From Triops longicaudatus (Eukaryota; Arthropoda; Branchiopoda; Notostraca; Triopsidae), in NCBI GenBank assembly GCA_022885665.1, contig JAGQDJ010000218.1:1-64000 (forward strand): DNA of 64,000 nt, given 5' to 3'. Numbering within the stretch: the stretch's first letter is position 1; each line of letters begins with the position of its first letter. The notes under the pieces were generated by a model. That model was not told the origin of the DNA, ran no database searches, and saw only the letters and a program-made list of their open reading frames with translations. The position numbers were made by a program, and so were the translations under genes. Of this stretch, positions 28,001-43,000 are shown in pieces.

Positions 28001-31000
28001 TAATACTCCATAAGCACACAAATGAAACGGAAAATTACAACATATATGTATGCATTGATAACAATTTTTCCCGGGACTTTTTTCTTTCTCGACTTCTTCT
28101 TTTTTTTTGTTACGATTTCATAGCATGCGAGTGAAGGGGGCAAATGACCGAAAACGGCGTCAATTCTGTATAGGGCCCTTAGGTAAAGGCAATAAGAAGG
28201 AATATGCTCGCATATATGTAGCGTGCCGTGGAGCAATAAGCATGCCTCATCCTGAAAAGCCAGATATTTATGGGTTATTTACCGTTATGAGTTGTAAAGT
28301 CACGACCCCGGCTTTCGACGTTGCGCTCCGTTTCCGATCGTTCATCCTTCAACCTGTCCATCAAAAACACGTTAGAAACAATCCTAACACTGTCCAAATC
28401 CGAACAAAAAAAAAAAAAACAAACCAAAAGAACAATACACATTTCCCCCGCCGAGCCATGAAATCTACTGCGTTTCTTTCCACGAAATGCCTATTTTATT
28501 CCTTTCTTTGCTTTTCTTTTACTCAGGCTTTTTTTTCTATTCAAAAAATAAATAAAAAATCAATACGGGACCGAATCCCTTTCTTTATCTTATTACCGCT
28601 TTTCCACCTGCATAACTCTTCCCTTACCGTCAATACTAGGTCAGAACAAAACGAATCCCCGACAAATTTGTGTACTCTCACTTGACCGATTCCTACGCAG
28701 GCCTGAATGTAATCACGTACGGTAAGCTGAGCACTCTGAGATTTGAAATGCTCTAGAATTGGCGCTTGGCACACCGTAGAAACCAGGTAGGCAAAAACCG
28801 CGGTGTTCAAGACAAGGGAAGAGCCAGACCCAGAGAGACAATACACACAGCACGGGAAGCTTAATGGAAACCTAATTAGCGCATATAGGGCTCTCCCAAT
28901 CCCTTTCGCTTGGATTCTCTTCATGTCTCGTTGACAAGTCCCCAGAGACTTGTTTTGTCTGTCTCAGTAGCGTTACTCCATCCCTTAATATGCAATTGCT
29001 ACCCCTTTCGGTGGAAACCTTATACCTCAATCTTCCTTACCTACCCTTTAAAACAAACCCATTTCTACCAACTTGGCAAAAGTCTCATGAACAGCTTACT
29101 TGCCTTCATCACTGTTTCCTATGATCCGGCTCTCCTAATCACCCCAGGCAGAACTTTATGCTACGACACGTGGATAGACACATTACATTAGAATACACGC
29201 AAAAGCGGCAATTGCGTTCTGGCTTTGAAATACCCGTTTTAACTCTTTCTATGAAATCCTTTCAGGGAGACATTAGGTGTTGTTCCTGGTTGACTACATT
29301 ATACTGCAACATTGCTGCGCTCTTTTCACTGCCGACTCGTTTCTTCGACCCCAGTGGCCGGAATTTTACGATCCTAGTGTCAAACTAAGGTAGCTGGAGT
29401 CAAGTTAGCAAGGTGTCGGGAGTGTCAGAGCGGAGAGAAACCAAAATAACACGCAGAAGAAAAAAGGTTGTTAAAATTTGAAGTTTTAGAGTTCTTCTTA
29501 AGAGATGATCTAAGTCAAAGTCCTGACACTTTTGGCAGCCGGAAGGCTCTGCTTCATTTCTTATGACATCCCCGGCGTTGGCATGATGGATGAGCCCCAG
29601 AAACAGCACCCAAGACCCGCCCACTACTCTTCCAAACTTCAGCTTGGACTTATTGCGTCTTTTTTAGCTACTGCGAAGTCTTAAATTATGCTTCCAAGCT
29701 GGGCCAAAGTTTGTCCGTGCAGGAAGGTTCCAAGCCCCCAAAAAGAAAAAAAAAAAAAAGTGGCAAAGGAAAAGACCACGGGAGGACTCCTGAAATTAAA
29801 ACAAATAAGGACATTCAAGCAAAGAAAAACAGAAACTGTTGCCGCGGCGAAAGAAGCAGCCAGTTTTTGTTCTTCTTGTATACAATGCTGGCCTTAATGA
29901 TTTCCATATGGGCAATGTATCTCATCAAGGAGAAAAAGACACTCTTAACTACACTCCCGAAAGCTGCAGGCAACTTTAACACCAGAGTTAAGATCCCTAC
30001 TTCCAGAAAAGAGAGAGTGTGGGGGTTAAGGTGGGTTGCCTGGGTGAATAGAGATGAAGAAGAGCTTTTCTTCTGTCAGGGGGCTTGTTGCTTCTTCAGA
30101 AGTCCTTTTGCTCTTTTCACCCCAAAGCAAGTGTAAATGAGTTTGGCACCATCGCTATTCAAGGATATATGTGTTTGTGTGTTTTCGAAGGATGAGTTTC
30201 TGGGGGGTAACTGGATTACGTTTTCGGAAAAGAAAAGCACATTGGCAGTGTATGAATCGGTCGCTCCCTTTCTGAACGAGAGGGAGAAGGGCAAAATGAT
30301 TTTCAAACTAGAGAGATGTGATTGACGTCGGCGGACTTACCTTTCCGAACCGAAAAGCCAGGAAGCCATTGTATGGATATCTCCCTCTGATACTTCCTAT
30401 GCCTCATCTATCTGCTCATCACTGTATACAGCGAAGCACACATATTGTGTTATTACATCCCTTTTGGGAGCAGAGAGAGCCCCTCTTATTGCACTGTGCT
30501 TGCTTCACTGGTTCCAAGACTGACTTCAAGCTTTTCTTACTGTAAGAAGTTCAAACGCACAATAGAAAGAATCAAAGAGTCGATTGAAAGCAAGAAAAAA
30601 TGAGGGTAAAAAAATGGAATTCGATTCGGATCGAGGACCTCCCTTCTTCACTGCTTTTCCCTTCAGAATCACACCACTTGCAACGTTTCTTTTCGTCCAA
30701 ATAGAAAAAGCCATATCTCAGCTGCGCCTTACAAAGCAAAGCTAATATTCAATTTCCAATTGGATTCCTGATATGCTTACAGTATGCTTTAGTCAGTCCA
30801 CCTCACCCTCTTTTTGTGTTGAATTTCTAGGACAAACGTGCCCTGCCTCTTTATGTACATATTTCTAGCTTACAGCAAGGGTGAATCAATGAAATAAAAC
30901 TCGCATCAGCCAAAAGGTACAAGAGTTAAGCCTCCCTCAACCTTCGTCTATTTTCCTACTTTCCACCCACCACCCCCTACCTCTTGTGTGTGTAATCCTC

Positions 31001-34000
31001 CTGAAACTAACACACAGGGAGGGTTGATACAATTTTCCCCAGTTACGATTTATGGACTCAGAGCTATATAGTATCGAACACTTTAAATCCCCCTTCTTTG
31101 CGCCCGTTTCTCATTTTAGAACCATTTCGATCAACATATGGGAGCGTGAGATGGACTTTGCTTATCAGTAAGTGCCGTTTGCTATTGTTTTCCATGTCCA
31201 TCTGCTCGTCGCACCTCGGTTAAAAGTACACTTATCGATACCGGATGGAAAAGTTACAGCTGATTAAAACGGCATCTTGTACTCGTATTGCCCTAGCTTG
31301 GATTGCTAACGCCACACAAGAGAAAACATGCGACTGTCATCCCAAGTGGACATACTTATCTGGTTTCAAATTGCTTCGATACTGCATGTGTTTCATTTCC
31401 ACCCACCTGCTTGAACGATAGCGGCTATTGAGGGCAATTACCTCGACATCAAAACTGCTTGCTTTCGAGTCCCGGAACTGTTCTAATCGCAGCCATAACA
31501 ATACTTTTGGAATGGATATTTTTAATGTTGCACAATGACGACTAGTTGGCACTAGACCAGTTACAACTTTTACCCACGAATTCTGCTTTTATTGGGCTTA
31601 CTAGGTTAAAAGTGCGGTAGAAGTCGTAAAGCAGTATGTAATATTGTTAAGGCATTTGCGGTGGCGTTGGTAGATGAAGTGATACCCAATGTTCAATTTG
31701 GGCGCAAACCGCTCAGTTCTCTTCGATTCTCCTCATGTCTCCGTCCCGTCGTCTCTATTATGATCCGAGCATTGGGTCGCATAAGACCCATTGCAAGTAA
31801 ATCCTTTAGCGCAACTGCGAAGGTGGCAGGGTCGGACGACAAGCCTTGTTAAGAGAGAAAACTCAACGCAAAAGCTACAATTTACCCCCGAGAGAAAATC
31901 CATGGCCTAATACCTTCGTTTCTGACCTCTCTGTTCTCTTCCCCTTCTCCCTTGAAAACTCAATAGCAGTTTCCCTTAATAATCCTACCGTGACTCATAT
32001 TTCTGGCTTGCATAACACAACCATCTTCGCCACACACTCGACACACAACCCGGGGTAATTGAAACCCATGCCTAATTAGCACTGATCTCTGGGCCTGTCA
32101 CAAATTATTCATTTTTGTTTGTCTTTCGTTCGTGACATGCTCGACACTCTCTCTCGTCCTTTTGCAGCGAGAAATGCATGGCTTTCGTTGAACTGTTATA
32201 CTCTCATTTGAGGTCTTAAAACCCAACAACAAGCCAGACTGCATAACCAAAGATGGGTAGAAGTGGTTTCAGTGGACAGGAAATTATATCGGTCTTGATG
32301 GATGCCATCTGATTGTTCCAATGACAGCTGTCTTAATGAAGCTCGCGAGTCACTGCATTAATCTGACGCTTTTTCTCCTAATGTTTCCTTTGCTGTGCTT
32401 CCCAAATACGACTCCAGAACGACCTCGAAGAAAAAGAAACTTTCCTTGTAAGGACTGGTTGGAATATAATGAGAAACTTTCAGTAGCGGTCAGTTTGGCC
32501 CGGCGTATAATCGGCTGCCAAGTATCGCTGCAACTTTTCCAAATATAAGTGTCGCCATATGAGCTCAAGGAAAAGGAATGGCAGGCACCACAACTTTGTA
32601 GTGGTAAAAGGAGTGATTAATGAGTGACATTTGTCACGGTCCAACAGTCCACACTCCACACATTCTAAAATTTCTATCTCGGCTTCCTCTCCTCTCTACT
32701 AAGAGGCCATTCTACCACTACGCCAACGCCAGAGTCCACAAAGGCATAAGGTGCAATGTCACGGCCACAACTTGCCTTGAAATAACTGAATCTTTTCCAA
32801 GATTACAATATCTTCTGACGCTGGGGAGGGTGCTAAAGCACCCTTCCCGCAACAAACCCTTACAACACTGCTACGAAACCCTCGAAATGTGCTTTTGGCC
32901 TGTGCCACCGGGTGACAAATGTCCCCAAATCCATGTGACATGCAACCACATATGCATGGACACACATCTCAGCCCCCAAGATTGGTAGGAGCAGGTATAA
33001 AAGAAGCCCATTTCCTACTCATTAAATCGCCACCGAATCCCCCTCCCCCACTTCCACCACCCGCCACAATGCTAAAGAGTTTCCGTCACACCAAACTCGA
33101 AAGGTTTTCTTCGAGCATGAAAAATAAGCGACTATACGGCACCCAAATTACGTAGTTTGTAAAACTGGTCGCGTGCAAAACGGATTTAGTTCTCTGGTGG
33201 GATACAACTTTCTGTTCCCTATTTTTTAAAATATATGTAATTTTTTTTTCGTTTTCTTCCAGCTCGCTTCCTAATATAGAATGTGGGTTTCTAACATTAA
33301 TATAAATCCTCTGGTGTGTGACAATGCTCCCTAATTTATGTTCGCATTTGGCAGAGTGTGAAACAAGTTTATGATCGCCACCGCGACATTCCGCAACACG
33401 CTCTACCTGCCTGACATTCTTAACAACAACTGCATTCGAAACGGATAAAATGGATTCGTCAGACACCTTTTCGGTCATTCAGTCCGAGAAACTTGAAACA
33501 GCGTCAAATCGAGCTGAAAGTGTGAAAATTCCTGAAGCCAATTTGGGTGCCACGGGAGACTTTGAAAATGGCCTTAATTGAGAGGGCGTGGCTTGTCTTA
33601 CACAAATAGAAAGTAATTAGCCATCCGCCTGTCCATAAGTTTGTCTATCCACTCCAGCTCTTATCAAGAGACAAATAGTTTTTTAACCCCCGAGTCCCAA
33701 ATAAATCCCTAAAGGCGTCGACGGGGCAACGGCTAAAGTGTCATATGCGTCATAAAGCTCGTACACTTCCATGGCAGAAAACCGACCTTCAAAAGAAAAA
33801 AAGAAGAAAAAAGACGTCACGAGATTTTTTCACCCAGTTTTGTTTTGTGGCTTTTCGATCGTTTGCAGGCCGCGGGTCGTAAGTGCCACCAGACTTGTGG
33901 TTGGTGGATCTAAGCCAGGAGCCAAAGCAAACAAGAGTCGTGATTATGCCATTACCCTCCGAGTCGCTTAAGAATGCAACACGAGAGTTGCCAATTAAGC

Positions 34001-37000
34001 GGGGTGGCAAGCTCTTCAATAAGAGAAGTAATTAAGCGAGCGTAAAAGCTTTGCTTCTCAGGTCCGTTGCGTCTTCGTCACACTCGTACGGAATTTCACT
34101 TGTAATATTTCCGACTCCACAAACTCCAGGGAAAAAAATACGGAAAAGGCAAAGCAACCAACTTTCGGCCACCAAACAACATTACGCTGTGATAACAGAT
34201 TTTCTGAGAATTTTCGTTCTCCCTCTTTCCGAAAAAATAAGGCCAGAAAACATTATTAAAACGTATCAGTAACAGCAACAGGGAAGGAAAGTGTCAATTC
34301 ATAAGAGGCGGTATAATTGGCTTGTCGGAAGCGTTCTCGCACATTCACATATTCAGAGCAGCCGAACTTTTTTTTTCACCATAGCTCCATGATGAGCTCT
34401 ATACAAGTCTTTATGAAAAGCTTTTCCTTCTTTTTGATCCTGAATTTTCTGTTTAAAACTTTTTTATGGGTTAAAGTTGAGATTCTTAATTTTCTTTTTT
34501 TTTCGTCATTCTTCCCCAACTCGGCCCCCTGCTTTCTGCTCCAATTTTTCCCCCATCACGCCAACGACAGAGAACAAGAAAAACGTCTCACTCGTTTGCT
34601 TCTATGCAAAGCAGCTTAGCTAATTGCCCTTCAGCATGCAATCACCAGCTCAATCAGACTTACGATTGCATTAGCATACTCAGCCTGGGCTTGCTCAAAA
34701 CGCTCCACAAAACCTGTTCACTGCTCTTGTTTTCTGCTTTCAATTCGTTTCCCAAATTGAAAAAGAGCAGACATATCAAACTTAAGAACGCCTTTGGCTT
34801 GTCGAACGAAACCATCAAAAGTCATAAATTGTTAAGAAAGAAAAATAAAAGAACGCAACATCCAATAAGGAAAAGGAGAAACTCACCTTTCCAGGTGTTT
34901 GACCACATCCTCATAAGCAGCGCGACAGTTTTCCCAGAAACCAGTCCTGAAAAACACGTCGCCACTAACTCATTAATATTTTTCCATTTGAGCCAACTCC
35001 ATTTTTTCAACAAGTTAAAAGCAAATGTCAACGACAAGGTTAGTTTAAGAAGGACAGTAATTGCCTCTGATAAACAAATGAAGAAATATGTACCTTGCAG
35101 CCGTCATGTGTTCTAATGCTAGAGGGGGTTGCTGTGCTTTGGCGACATTGGAGCCGTCTGGCCGAGGGACACCACCTGATCCGGGAATCGGGCCCGGGAA
35201 GGAAAGTACGGGACCATTGGGGCCAGAAGGGTTAGATCCATTAGCTCCAGGCAGACCTGCTGCCGAGGAGTGATTGCCTCCGGCGTTACCAGATAAACTA
35301 TCGCGGGCAGCGGTGCCTAAGGCCAAGCCCGAGCCAGGCATGCTCCCGGGCATGCCGGGCGGTGAGCCTAACAAGGCAGAATGTGCTGCCGCTGCGGCTG
35401 CTGCCTGATTCAGGGCCATGAACTGCATGGGGTTCAGGTGTGTCGGTGGTGGGTTGTAGCCGTTGGCAAGCAAAGGCGATTTCTCTATCCGATCTGCGAA
35501 AACAGAATGCAAATTCATTAAGGCAAAGTTCAGGGTAGCACTAAACGGAAAAAAAAGGAATGTAAGAATTGAGCGACGTTAACCCTGGGAGCCCCACCCT
35601 TTGTATACAAATTGTGTAATGTACGTGACACGTGGAGGTGACATGAGAGCAAACAATTCTGGCATATCAAAGCTTGGGTGCCAGTTAAGGTTTTTAGACC
35701 TGTAAAATAACGGTTGTCCTAGGTGTTAAACTTAAAACAAAAAACAACCGAAAACTTTACTGGTTGCAACTAAACAAAAAGAATGAACCCATCAACCAAA
35801 CCCATCGGAAATGAAACACCGCAAGGGGTGCACACTCTTTGTACAGTGAAACATAAAAGTGTAGCACAAGGCATATAAGGTAAAAAGCGGAAACGGCCAT
35901 CATAACTGCCCGTGACATCTCATTAAGACTTGTCTTTCATTAAGTCAACCTTTAACTCCCTGCCCTTTCATTTAGCAACTAACAAAGGGAGTGCAAACCT
36001 CCTAAACAATGAAAACCCCTTTTTCCATGTTCACTGATGTCGGACTTGCCCAATTATTATATCCTTCTTTGGCGCTGGAAACCCTCAAGATGGCACTCTA
36101 GTCAGCTTACACGACCACAGTACGACGAAATTTCATTCCTGTGGGTTCCCGCATGGGTATACCGAGGCCGGCTTTAAACGCTGGGTCGAGCGACGTATGA
36201 ACCAAGACATAAAGGTGTCCCAGCCCAAGATATATAAACGCAAAAGAAAGTTTCAGGATAAGCTTTCTCGCCCCCTCGGTTCAGACCAGGTTTCGATATC
36301 ATAATGACTTGTCCTGCTGTGCCGGTCAAGTTGAGCGCTCCACGGGGTCGGACCATAGCACCTCACCCTCATAGGTAATACGGCAAACAATATTTTCCAG
36401 TGGGTGGCTTTTGACAAGCACTAGGATAGGGGAGGACCCCCAACTTTACTTGCAAATCGATCTCCCTACCGTCTATCACCTACGTGTTATGCGATCTTTG
36501 AGGACACGGAAAGCTATTAAAAAAAAAAGAAAAAAAAAAAGAACCGCAATGAAACCTTGCCAAAACCACGGTGCCCTCAAGCTTTGGCAATGCATCCTTT
36601 TCCATTCATCCGTGCCCTGTTATCGATATAAGACTTACGACAGAACACGACGAATTGCAGCTTCAGCAAAATTTTTACGATTTCTTTTTCCACAGTCATA
36701 AAGCTTGTAGTAGAATACCGTTAAGAGGCAGAAACGCTCGAGTTTATTACTAAAGTATTTCCTCCATTTACGCGCATTTCTCAGCGGAAAAACTTTATTG
36801 TTCTAATTTAAAAGTTTTAAGACGAACCACGAGAAATCCGACGTATGGCATTCTTGTGTGTGGCAGTCTTGAGACAGCGGAAAAACTAAGATTTTCTATA
36901 TTCTACCCAATAGATATCACAGCAGTAATGAGCCGACGAATCACGTAGAGCAGATTTACACCAGCCGTCAGATTTGTAATATTATACGCACGCATATACA

Positions 37001-40000
37001 AACATGCTTATTACATTCTGCTAGCATGGTTTTATTTACTCACTACTTTCAAAGAACTAATGAATCGCGCAGGAAAAGTGTTTGCCACCCATTACTCGTA
37101 CGAAATCTAGCCAAGACCTATGGGACCTAATGGTACCTATGCTAAGCCCACGGCATTAAGCAAACGTGGAAGTTCCGTTGTGAGAAACTTGCTGCGATGC
37201 ACGAAATTTTCACGATATTGACGTAGAACAGAGTTCATGCGAAGTGACGTGCCCAGTTTCTTTTACATCCAAAAACAATACTATAAAAGCTTAGGTTAAA
37301 TCTGTCGTTTTTTTCAGGTCTGAAGTTTAGTTGTATTTGCTGTCTCGTATCTTTAAGTTCAAGGAAGGTAAGCTATCTCTTTTTCAAGTCCAGTTCCGGG
37401 TCCAATTTGTCGTTCAGAAGGCCCGATAGCACAACAATATTGCTACCGCAATGGGCTACCAAAAGGTTCCTAGTATTGGACTATCATGTCAATCCTGCAT
37501 GGGGAAGGAAGGGAGACGACTTTTGCTACCTCTTTTGCGGCCTGAAAACGACAAACTTTTCGCATTTGGGTGCCATAGGGACACATGGCTAGTGAAGCCT
37601 AAATTGCACTCCAGGGCCCACGAATATGGTGCGTCATAAACTTCAATCACGGATTCTCTGCCGTTTCCTTGCTTTTCTTTCTCTCGGTTCTTTGGTAGTG
37701 AACTACTAGTTGGAGGGATATGAAGCTGGGGGGTGGGCTCGACGAAAGATCGTATTGCAATCTAGAAACGGCAGTGTCCATGTAATCGCAGCGTCTTTAG
37801 TCTCTTGGAAAAGACTTGCGGCGTTTACGACCCCTTCTGAATGCGCAATATCGTGCCAAAAGCCTACTATCTCTGCCTTTTATTCGCCCTTCGGAACCCC
37901 TTTGGCTGCTTAGGGCTCGCCAAGCCGTGTCACTGAGACTAAACAAGCCTTCTTCTTCTTCCCCTTTCCTAACTGCCCGCGCTCCCCACCCCCAACAAAG
38001 AAAATGTCCACCTCCTGCCCACCTTCCCGCTTTCCTGATCAAAACGTTCGATTTCCTTACCGTTTACGGGCCCATTGCCGTAGTCCATGTAGTCTCCGTT
38101 GTCCAAGCGGGGTTTCTTCATTTTCATCAAGGCATCGCAATGAGGCGAGGTCATTCCCATCAGTGGCGAACGTTTGGGCGGTCTTCCAGGTCTAGAACTG
38201 CAAAAATAAGGCATCTGTTACTTAAGGCAAAGGACAGGAGCAATTCTACCATCAGTGCGGTGAGTTTTTTCTTCACCCAAAAAATGGAAATTTTATATTA
38301 AAAAAAGGGCCAAACAACGACCGAAAACGTAGCCAACTTATTGTTATATATCACCGGCGTCCATACATTTAGTTGAGTGGCGAGCTCCAGGGGGCATATT
38401 CTCTCATCCCCCCTTTAGAGGAAAGGGCTGAGATAGTGTAAATTTCTCCCCAGCTCGTGAGGGTTGTTAAGAAACATTTTTAGATCATGTTCATCTGGTC
38501 TCTTACTTTGATTTCTTGATACCAATTACAAAACGTTAAGATCCCCAAGGAAAATCCGTTTTCCCCCCTACTGCGAACCCAATGTAGTCGGCTCGAGATC
38601 CTGGTACTGGTAAAATATCTGTATGCAACGAAAAGTCGGACTTTTACCCCCTCTTCTATCTCTTTTCGTTTCTTCTTCCGAGTCAGGATAGGTTTCACAT
38701 TCCCTGTTAGCCCTCAAAGAATTAAGAATTAGCTTTTCTTAATAACATCAGCTATGAGGTCTTTGGTTTCTCTCCCCTTTCTTTTCCAATGATGATGAAA
38801 GGAGAAACAATCACATTAACATGCACCACCAGACGCGTTTGCCCCATCTTCTTTTCCCCAATGTCAATGACGAGCCCCGTTTTGAAGAGAGTACGTCTGA
38901 CCAACGGCAGAGCTGACCTGCCTTGCTAATGCCCCCTCTTTACAAGCCATAAGCCTTGTTTTGCTTGCTTCACAGTGCCAGATTTTTGACACCTACGTCT
39001 GAAGTGTCGTCCTTTAAAAACATGCTCTTCTTGTTGTTTCTTGTCCAGGAAGGATCCCAGCAATATCGCGGAAGAGGCTTTTTGGACAACTTGTTTAGAC
39101 ATGGGGAAAAAGCCTCAAGTCCAATTGGCCAATAGACAATCACGTTGTAAAATTGAGACGACTGGGGTTGCCAATTCTTTTATTGCACCTGACCAATTGG
39201 CAAGACGCCGAAAAGGGGCAATTAAAAGCCAAGGAGAAGCAGAGGACCCGGAAAACCAAGTAAGCATTCCAACACCATCTGTAATCTATGCTAAAGGAGG
39301 CTCAAGACGTTTTCATTGTTATTCTGTCGCTGGAACACAACATAAGAAGAAAACTAAAGAAGAAAACTAAACTTGGAGGCAAGAAATAAAGGAAGATGGC
39401 AAGACTTTCCAACATTCCAAGAGACAGTTGAAAGACTCATAAAATTTTACAAATACGGACAGGAGGGGTATTCTTTATCAATTTTAGCCTACTACTTTTC
39501 ACTTTAATAAACACATAACACCGAGGTCTCTCCGTTTGGCTCCTGGAGGGAATTTTAGAGAGCATATATGAGCCGGAGCCCGCTCTTTGGAATGGTCCCA
39601 TTCTTTCTTTCCCAAATCATATAAAAGTACCGGCCAAAGTCGTAAAATTAGATTGTCCAACGCTTTTGGGGTAGAGGATGTTGTCTGACGTATTGGATGA
39701 AGGGGGCAAAAGCTTTTCGCACAAGAATGTGGATCAATTAAATGCTTGACTGGAGCTGCCAATTGAATTTATGGCATCTTCATCAATAAGATGTAATAGA
39801 GCAACCCTACAAAACTTGATTTTCGCTCAATAAGGTGGAAAAAGGGGGGGGGGGGGGTTCGAGGAACAATCGGCACAACCTGATAGGAACGAGAGAAAGA
39901 GAAAAGGGACTTTTCAACAGGTTCAGCGACTTTAGTACCGAAATTGGGAGATAACAAGATTGATTTCCTTTCGGAGGGATATTTCAAGCCCTGTAACCCC

Positions 40001-43000
40001 CAGATTGAAACCCAGGTGTTTCGGACAAGTTCTCGATAGTTGTCATGGCGCACCGACCCAATCTTCTGCTCTAAAACTAGGAATTGTAACCTTTCGCGCT
40101 GACTATTTCTTTCTTTTTAACAGGTGGGCAATGGTGAAAATAGCGGAAAACTTGGCGTTTGCTTTCTTCTCTTCGATATCTTTCCTTTCTCAGGAAAAGG
40201 AAAAATTAAATAGCGAACATAGTACAACATATACATAATATCCGATAAACAAAATTTCAAACAATCTTCGGAATAAAATTCACTAATTAATTAATTGGTA
40301 GCCTACGGTGCGGTTTCGTATTTACTGAATGATATTCCAATTGGGCAAAGTGACTCTGATCACATCGTTCTCGCTCTTCAGTCAACGTCAACATAAGTCC
40401 TTTTCATTTTGGATAGAAAAAGCCCACGCGTTGGAAAATCCGACTTTTCTATTTAAACGAGAAAGCTAGAAGAACACCCAACAGTTTTGGTGTATATCGA
40501 GCTTTTCAACTTTTTTGAAGCTATAATGTTACACAAAAAAAACGCTTCGACCTGGTGGTGAGAAAAGAGCGTCGAAATAAAACTGTGTTAAAAAAATCCT
40601 ATTCAAGTGGTGTCGCCGGCTCTCTTTCGACTCCTCCAGGAGCGACCCGAAAAGTCTTAAGCTCGTCATTTGCATATTTCGCATTTTTCATGCATGACAT
40701 GTGCAGATGTGAAATACGTGTCTCATTTCGGGAATCAAAACCTTGATCCCTTTTTTTTTCGAACCCATCAAAATCAAAACGACAGCGAGCACACTCCCAC
40801 CAAAAACGAGGTGCCTTTTTTCTTAATACTGCCCCCAACAAGACTTTTATCGCAAATATCACACCAAAAACAAGTTCCCGAAACCAGTTTCTTGTCAACC
40901 TGCACAAGAAAAACGAACAACAAAAGAAAACAAGTTATTAAGGCTTGTATGCGAACGCCATGTGAGCAATAAATTAGGTTAAAAGAATCCCAAAATTTCC
41001 CACGTATTAAGAAAAACCCACAATTTGCCTGAATTGAACAAAAAACACGTGGCGGGATCCAAGCTAAACATTGAAACGTTAGCAGTTCAAAGTTTAAACG
41101 TGTAGTATTTGTCTTCGTGACACGTTTAAGGTTCTGGCTTAGCTTAACTGTCTCGCCACAAGTCGAGCAACCGAAAAACTTTACACAAACCTTTTCCCCA
41201 ATTAAACATACAAAGCCTGCCAGCATCCAGCAACCCCATACGCGAACATTTTCTTTTCCTGTCTTTTTTTCTAAAGAAAAGCCCTTGTCTATGACCACCA
41301 AGCTTTTTCCTTTCTAATCAGGGACTTGAACTCTATTCCGGTTTCTTTTCCTCTTATCAAGACATATAGATACGTAAATATTTATGACTCAGGTTAAAGT
41401 TAGAATCTTTGCAGGCACTGAACAACCAGACCACCCATCCCTCCCTATCCCTCTGCTATTCGGGGGGTGGGTTTTTAATTTTTCATTTTTTCCGTGATAA
41501 ACTCCAATTGCGTTATCGTTCCTATTGCCCAAGTGGACATAAAACAGATCTTCCCCGCAGTCCGGGATCACGGAGCCTGAACAGATTCGGGCTTTATTTT
41601 TAGGCCCGCTACAGCAGATTGTTCCACCTCTTTTCCCTGCCGGGGGTGCAAGAAACGTATCGCTAAGGATTCTGAACAATCTTGAGTGTGGCACTTGTTC
41701 TTCTTCAACTTTTAGCCCTTAAGAAAAAAAAAAAAAAGAATCGCTTCACTGCGAGCATCACTAAGTTAAAAAGGGGAAATGAAGTTAATGAAAAAGTCAA
41801 CCTTTTTCTTTCCATTACAGAGGAAATGGTCAGCGCAAACCTGCCTGTTTTGCGGTTTCGTTACACGCCCAGCTTGACTTCTGTATCGCAAGTGTTCTCC
41901 CCCAACCCTCACTCCCACCTTGAGCCACCATAATGTAATTTCAAAGCTTTACAATGGAAGACCATTAGAAATGGTCACTTTTTAGAGAGAAAGAAACGAG
42001 AAAAAAAAATCGTTACTTAAATGTATCGGAGAAAAGGGTCTTAAATTCAACCCATGTCAAGGCCAATAAGGAAACGATCGAAATATATATAAACGTAACT
42101 CTCAAACCCCCGCATACTGACCACCTGACCAACCTTTAACCAATTCCAGGTAAAAAAAAAACGTGAAGGGTTTGAACCCATATAAAGGTTTACGAATTTC
42201 TTTAACCGAATTTTCCCATAGAGAGTGGTCACATTCCCTTTTTCCTCTTGCGATTGTTAGGTTTGGAGAAGCACAACAGATGGAAAGCAAGCAAGCAAAC
42301 GAGTAAGCACACGACTTGGGTGTGAAAAATTTGTGTTAATAAAACAAAGCAAACCCATGAAACAAGAAACAGAGGGGGAAAAGAGACCAAAACGAAGACG
42401 AAACAGAAAGGACAAACATAATCAACCCAAGTCATTACCACACTCTCATTTCTGCTTGGCTTACCTTTATGTCGCTGTTGCCACTTGTTTTTATACGACT
42501 ACTAACCCCCCATCACAAAAGCACACTAAAAATTGTCGTTTTATTACTCGGGTACGAGTGCCCAATTCACCATCTGAATAAGTTTTCCCGTCCCGCCAAA
42601 ATTCTACAGGTAGATACGGATATGAAACTGCTGTTTACGCAGGTTAAAAAAAAGTTTTAAGGAACGCCAAACGTAAAACGGAGTTTGCGGTTTAGGTTTA
42701 ATGTGGAAAATCATATAAAAGCTTGAAGATTTTCGAGGGGAGCAGTTAAAAGCATAGACACAAGGATTGTCATTTCCGCGCCTTCCAAGACGGCGAATAA
42801 TAAGCGGAACAGAAGCCAAAACCACCGAAACCACCGGAAATGAAAACACACAACAGGGTGCCGGCTTTTTTTTTCGATTTTTCGCCCACTTTTACTGCTA
42901 CAACTTTCCCCGTCATATGCTCTTTTAGTCGAATGATTGCTAGAAGGAGTATCCTCGAGAAATATAAAAAATGAAGCACAATGAAAACATGAATACGGAA

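Noticed and set aside
28107..28685. 192-codon frame on the plus strand
   Set aside because: It does not begin with ATG, crosses dac exon 5 on the other strand, and shows no domain or coding-like composition.
34604..35116. 170-codon frame on the plus strand
   Set aside because: It is antisense to dac exons 3 and 4 and the intron between; no recognisable protein.
39041..39370. 109-codon plus-strand frame in intron 1
   Set aside because: It is opened by a non-ATG codon and has no domain; the Lys-rich end comes from an A-rich repeat.
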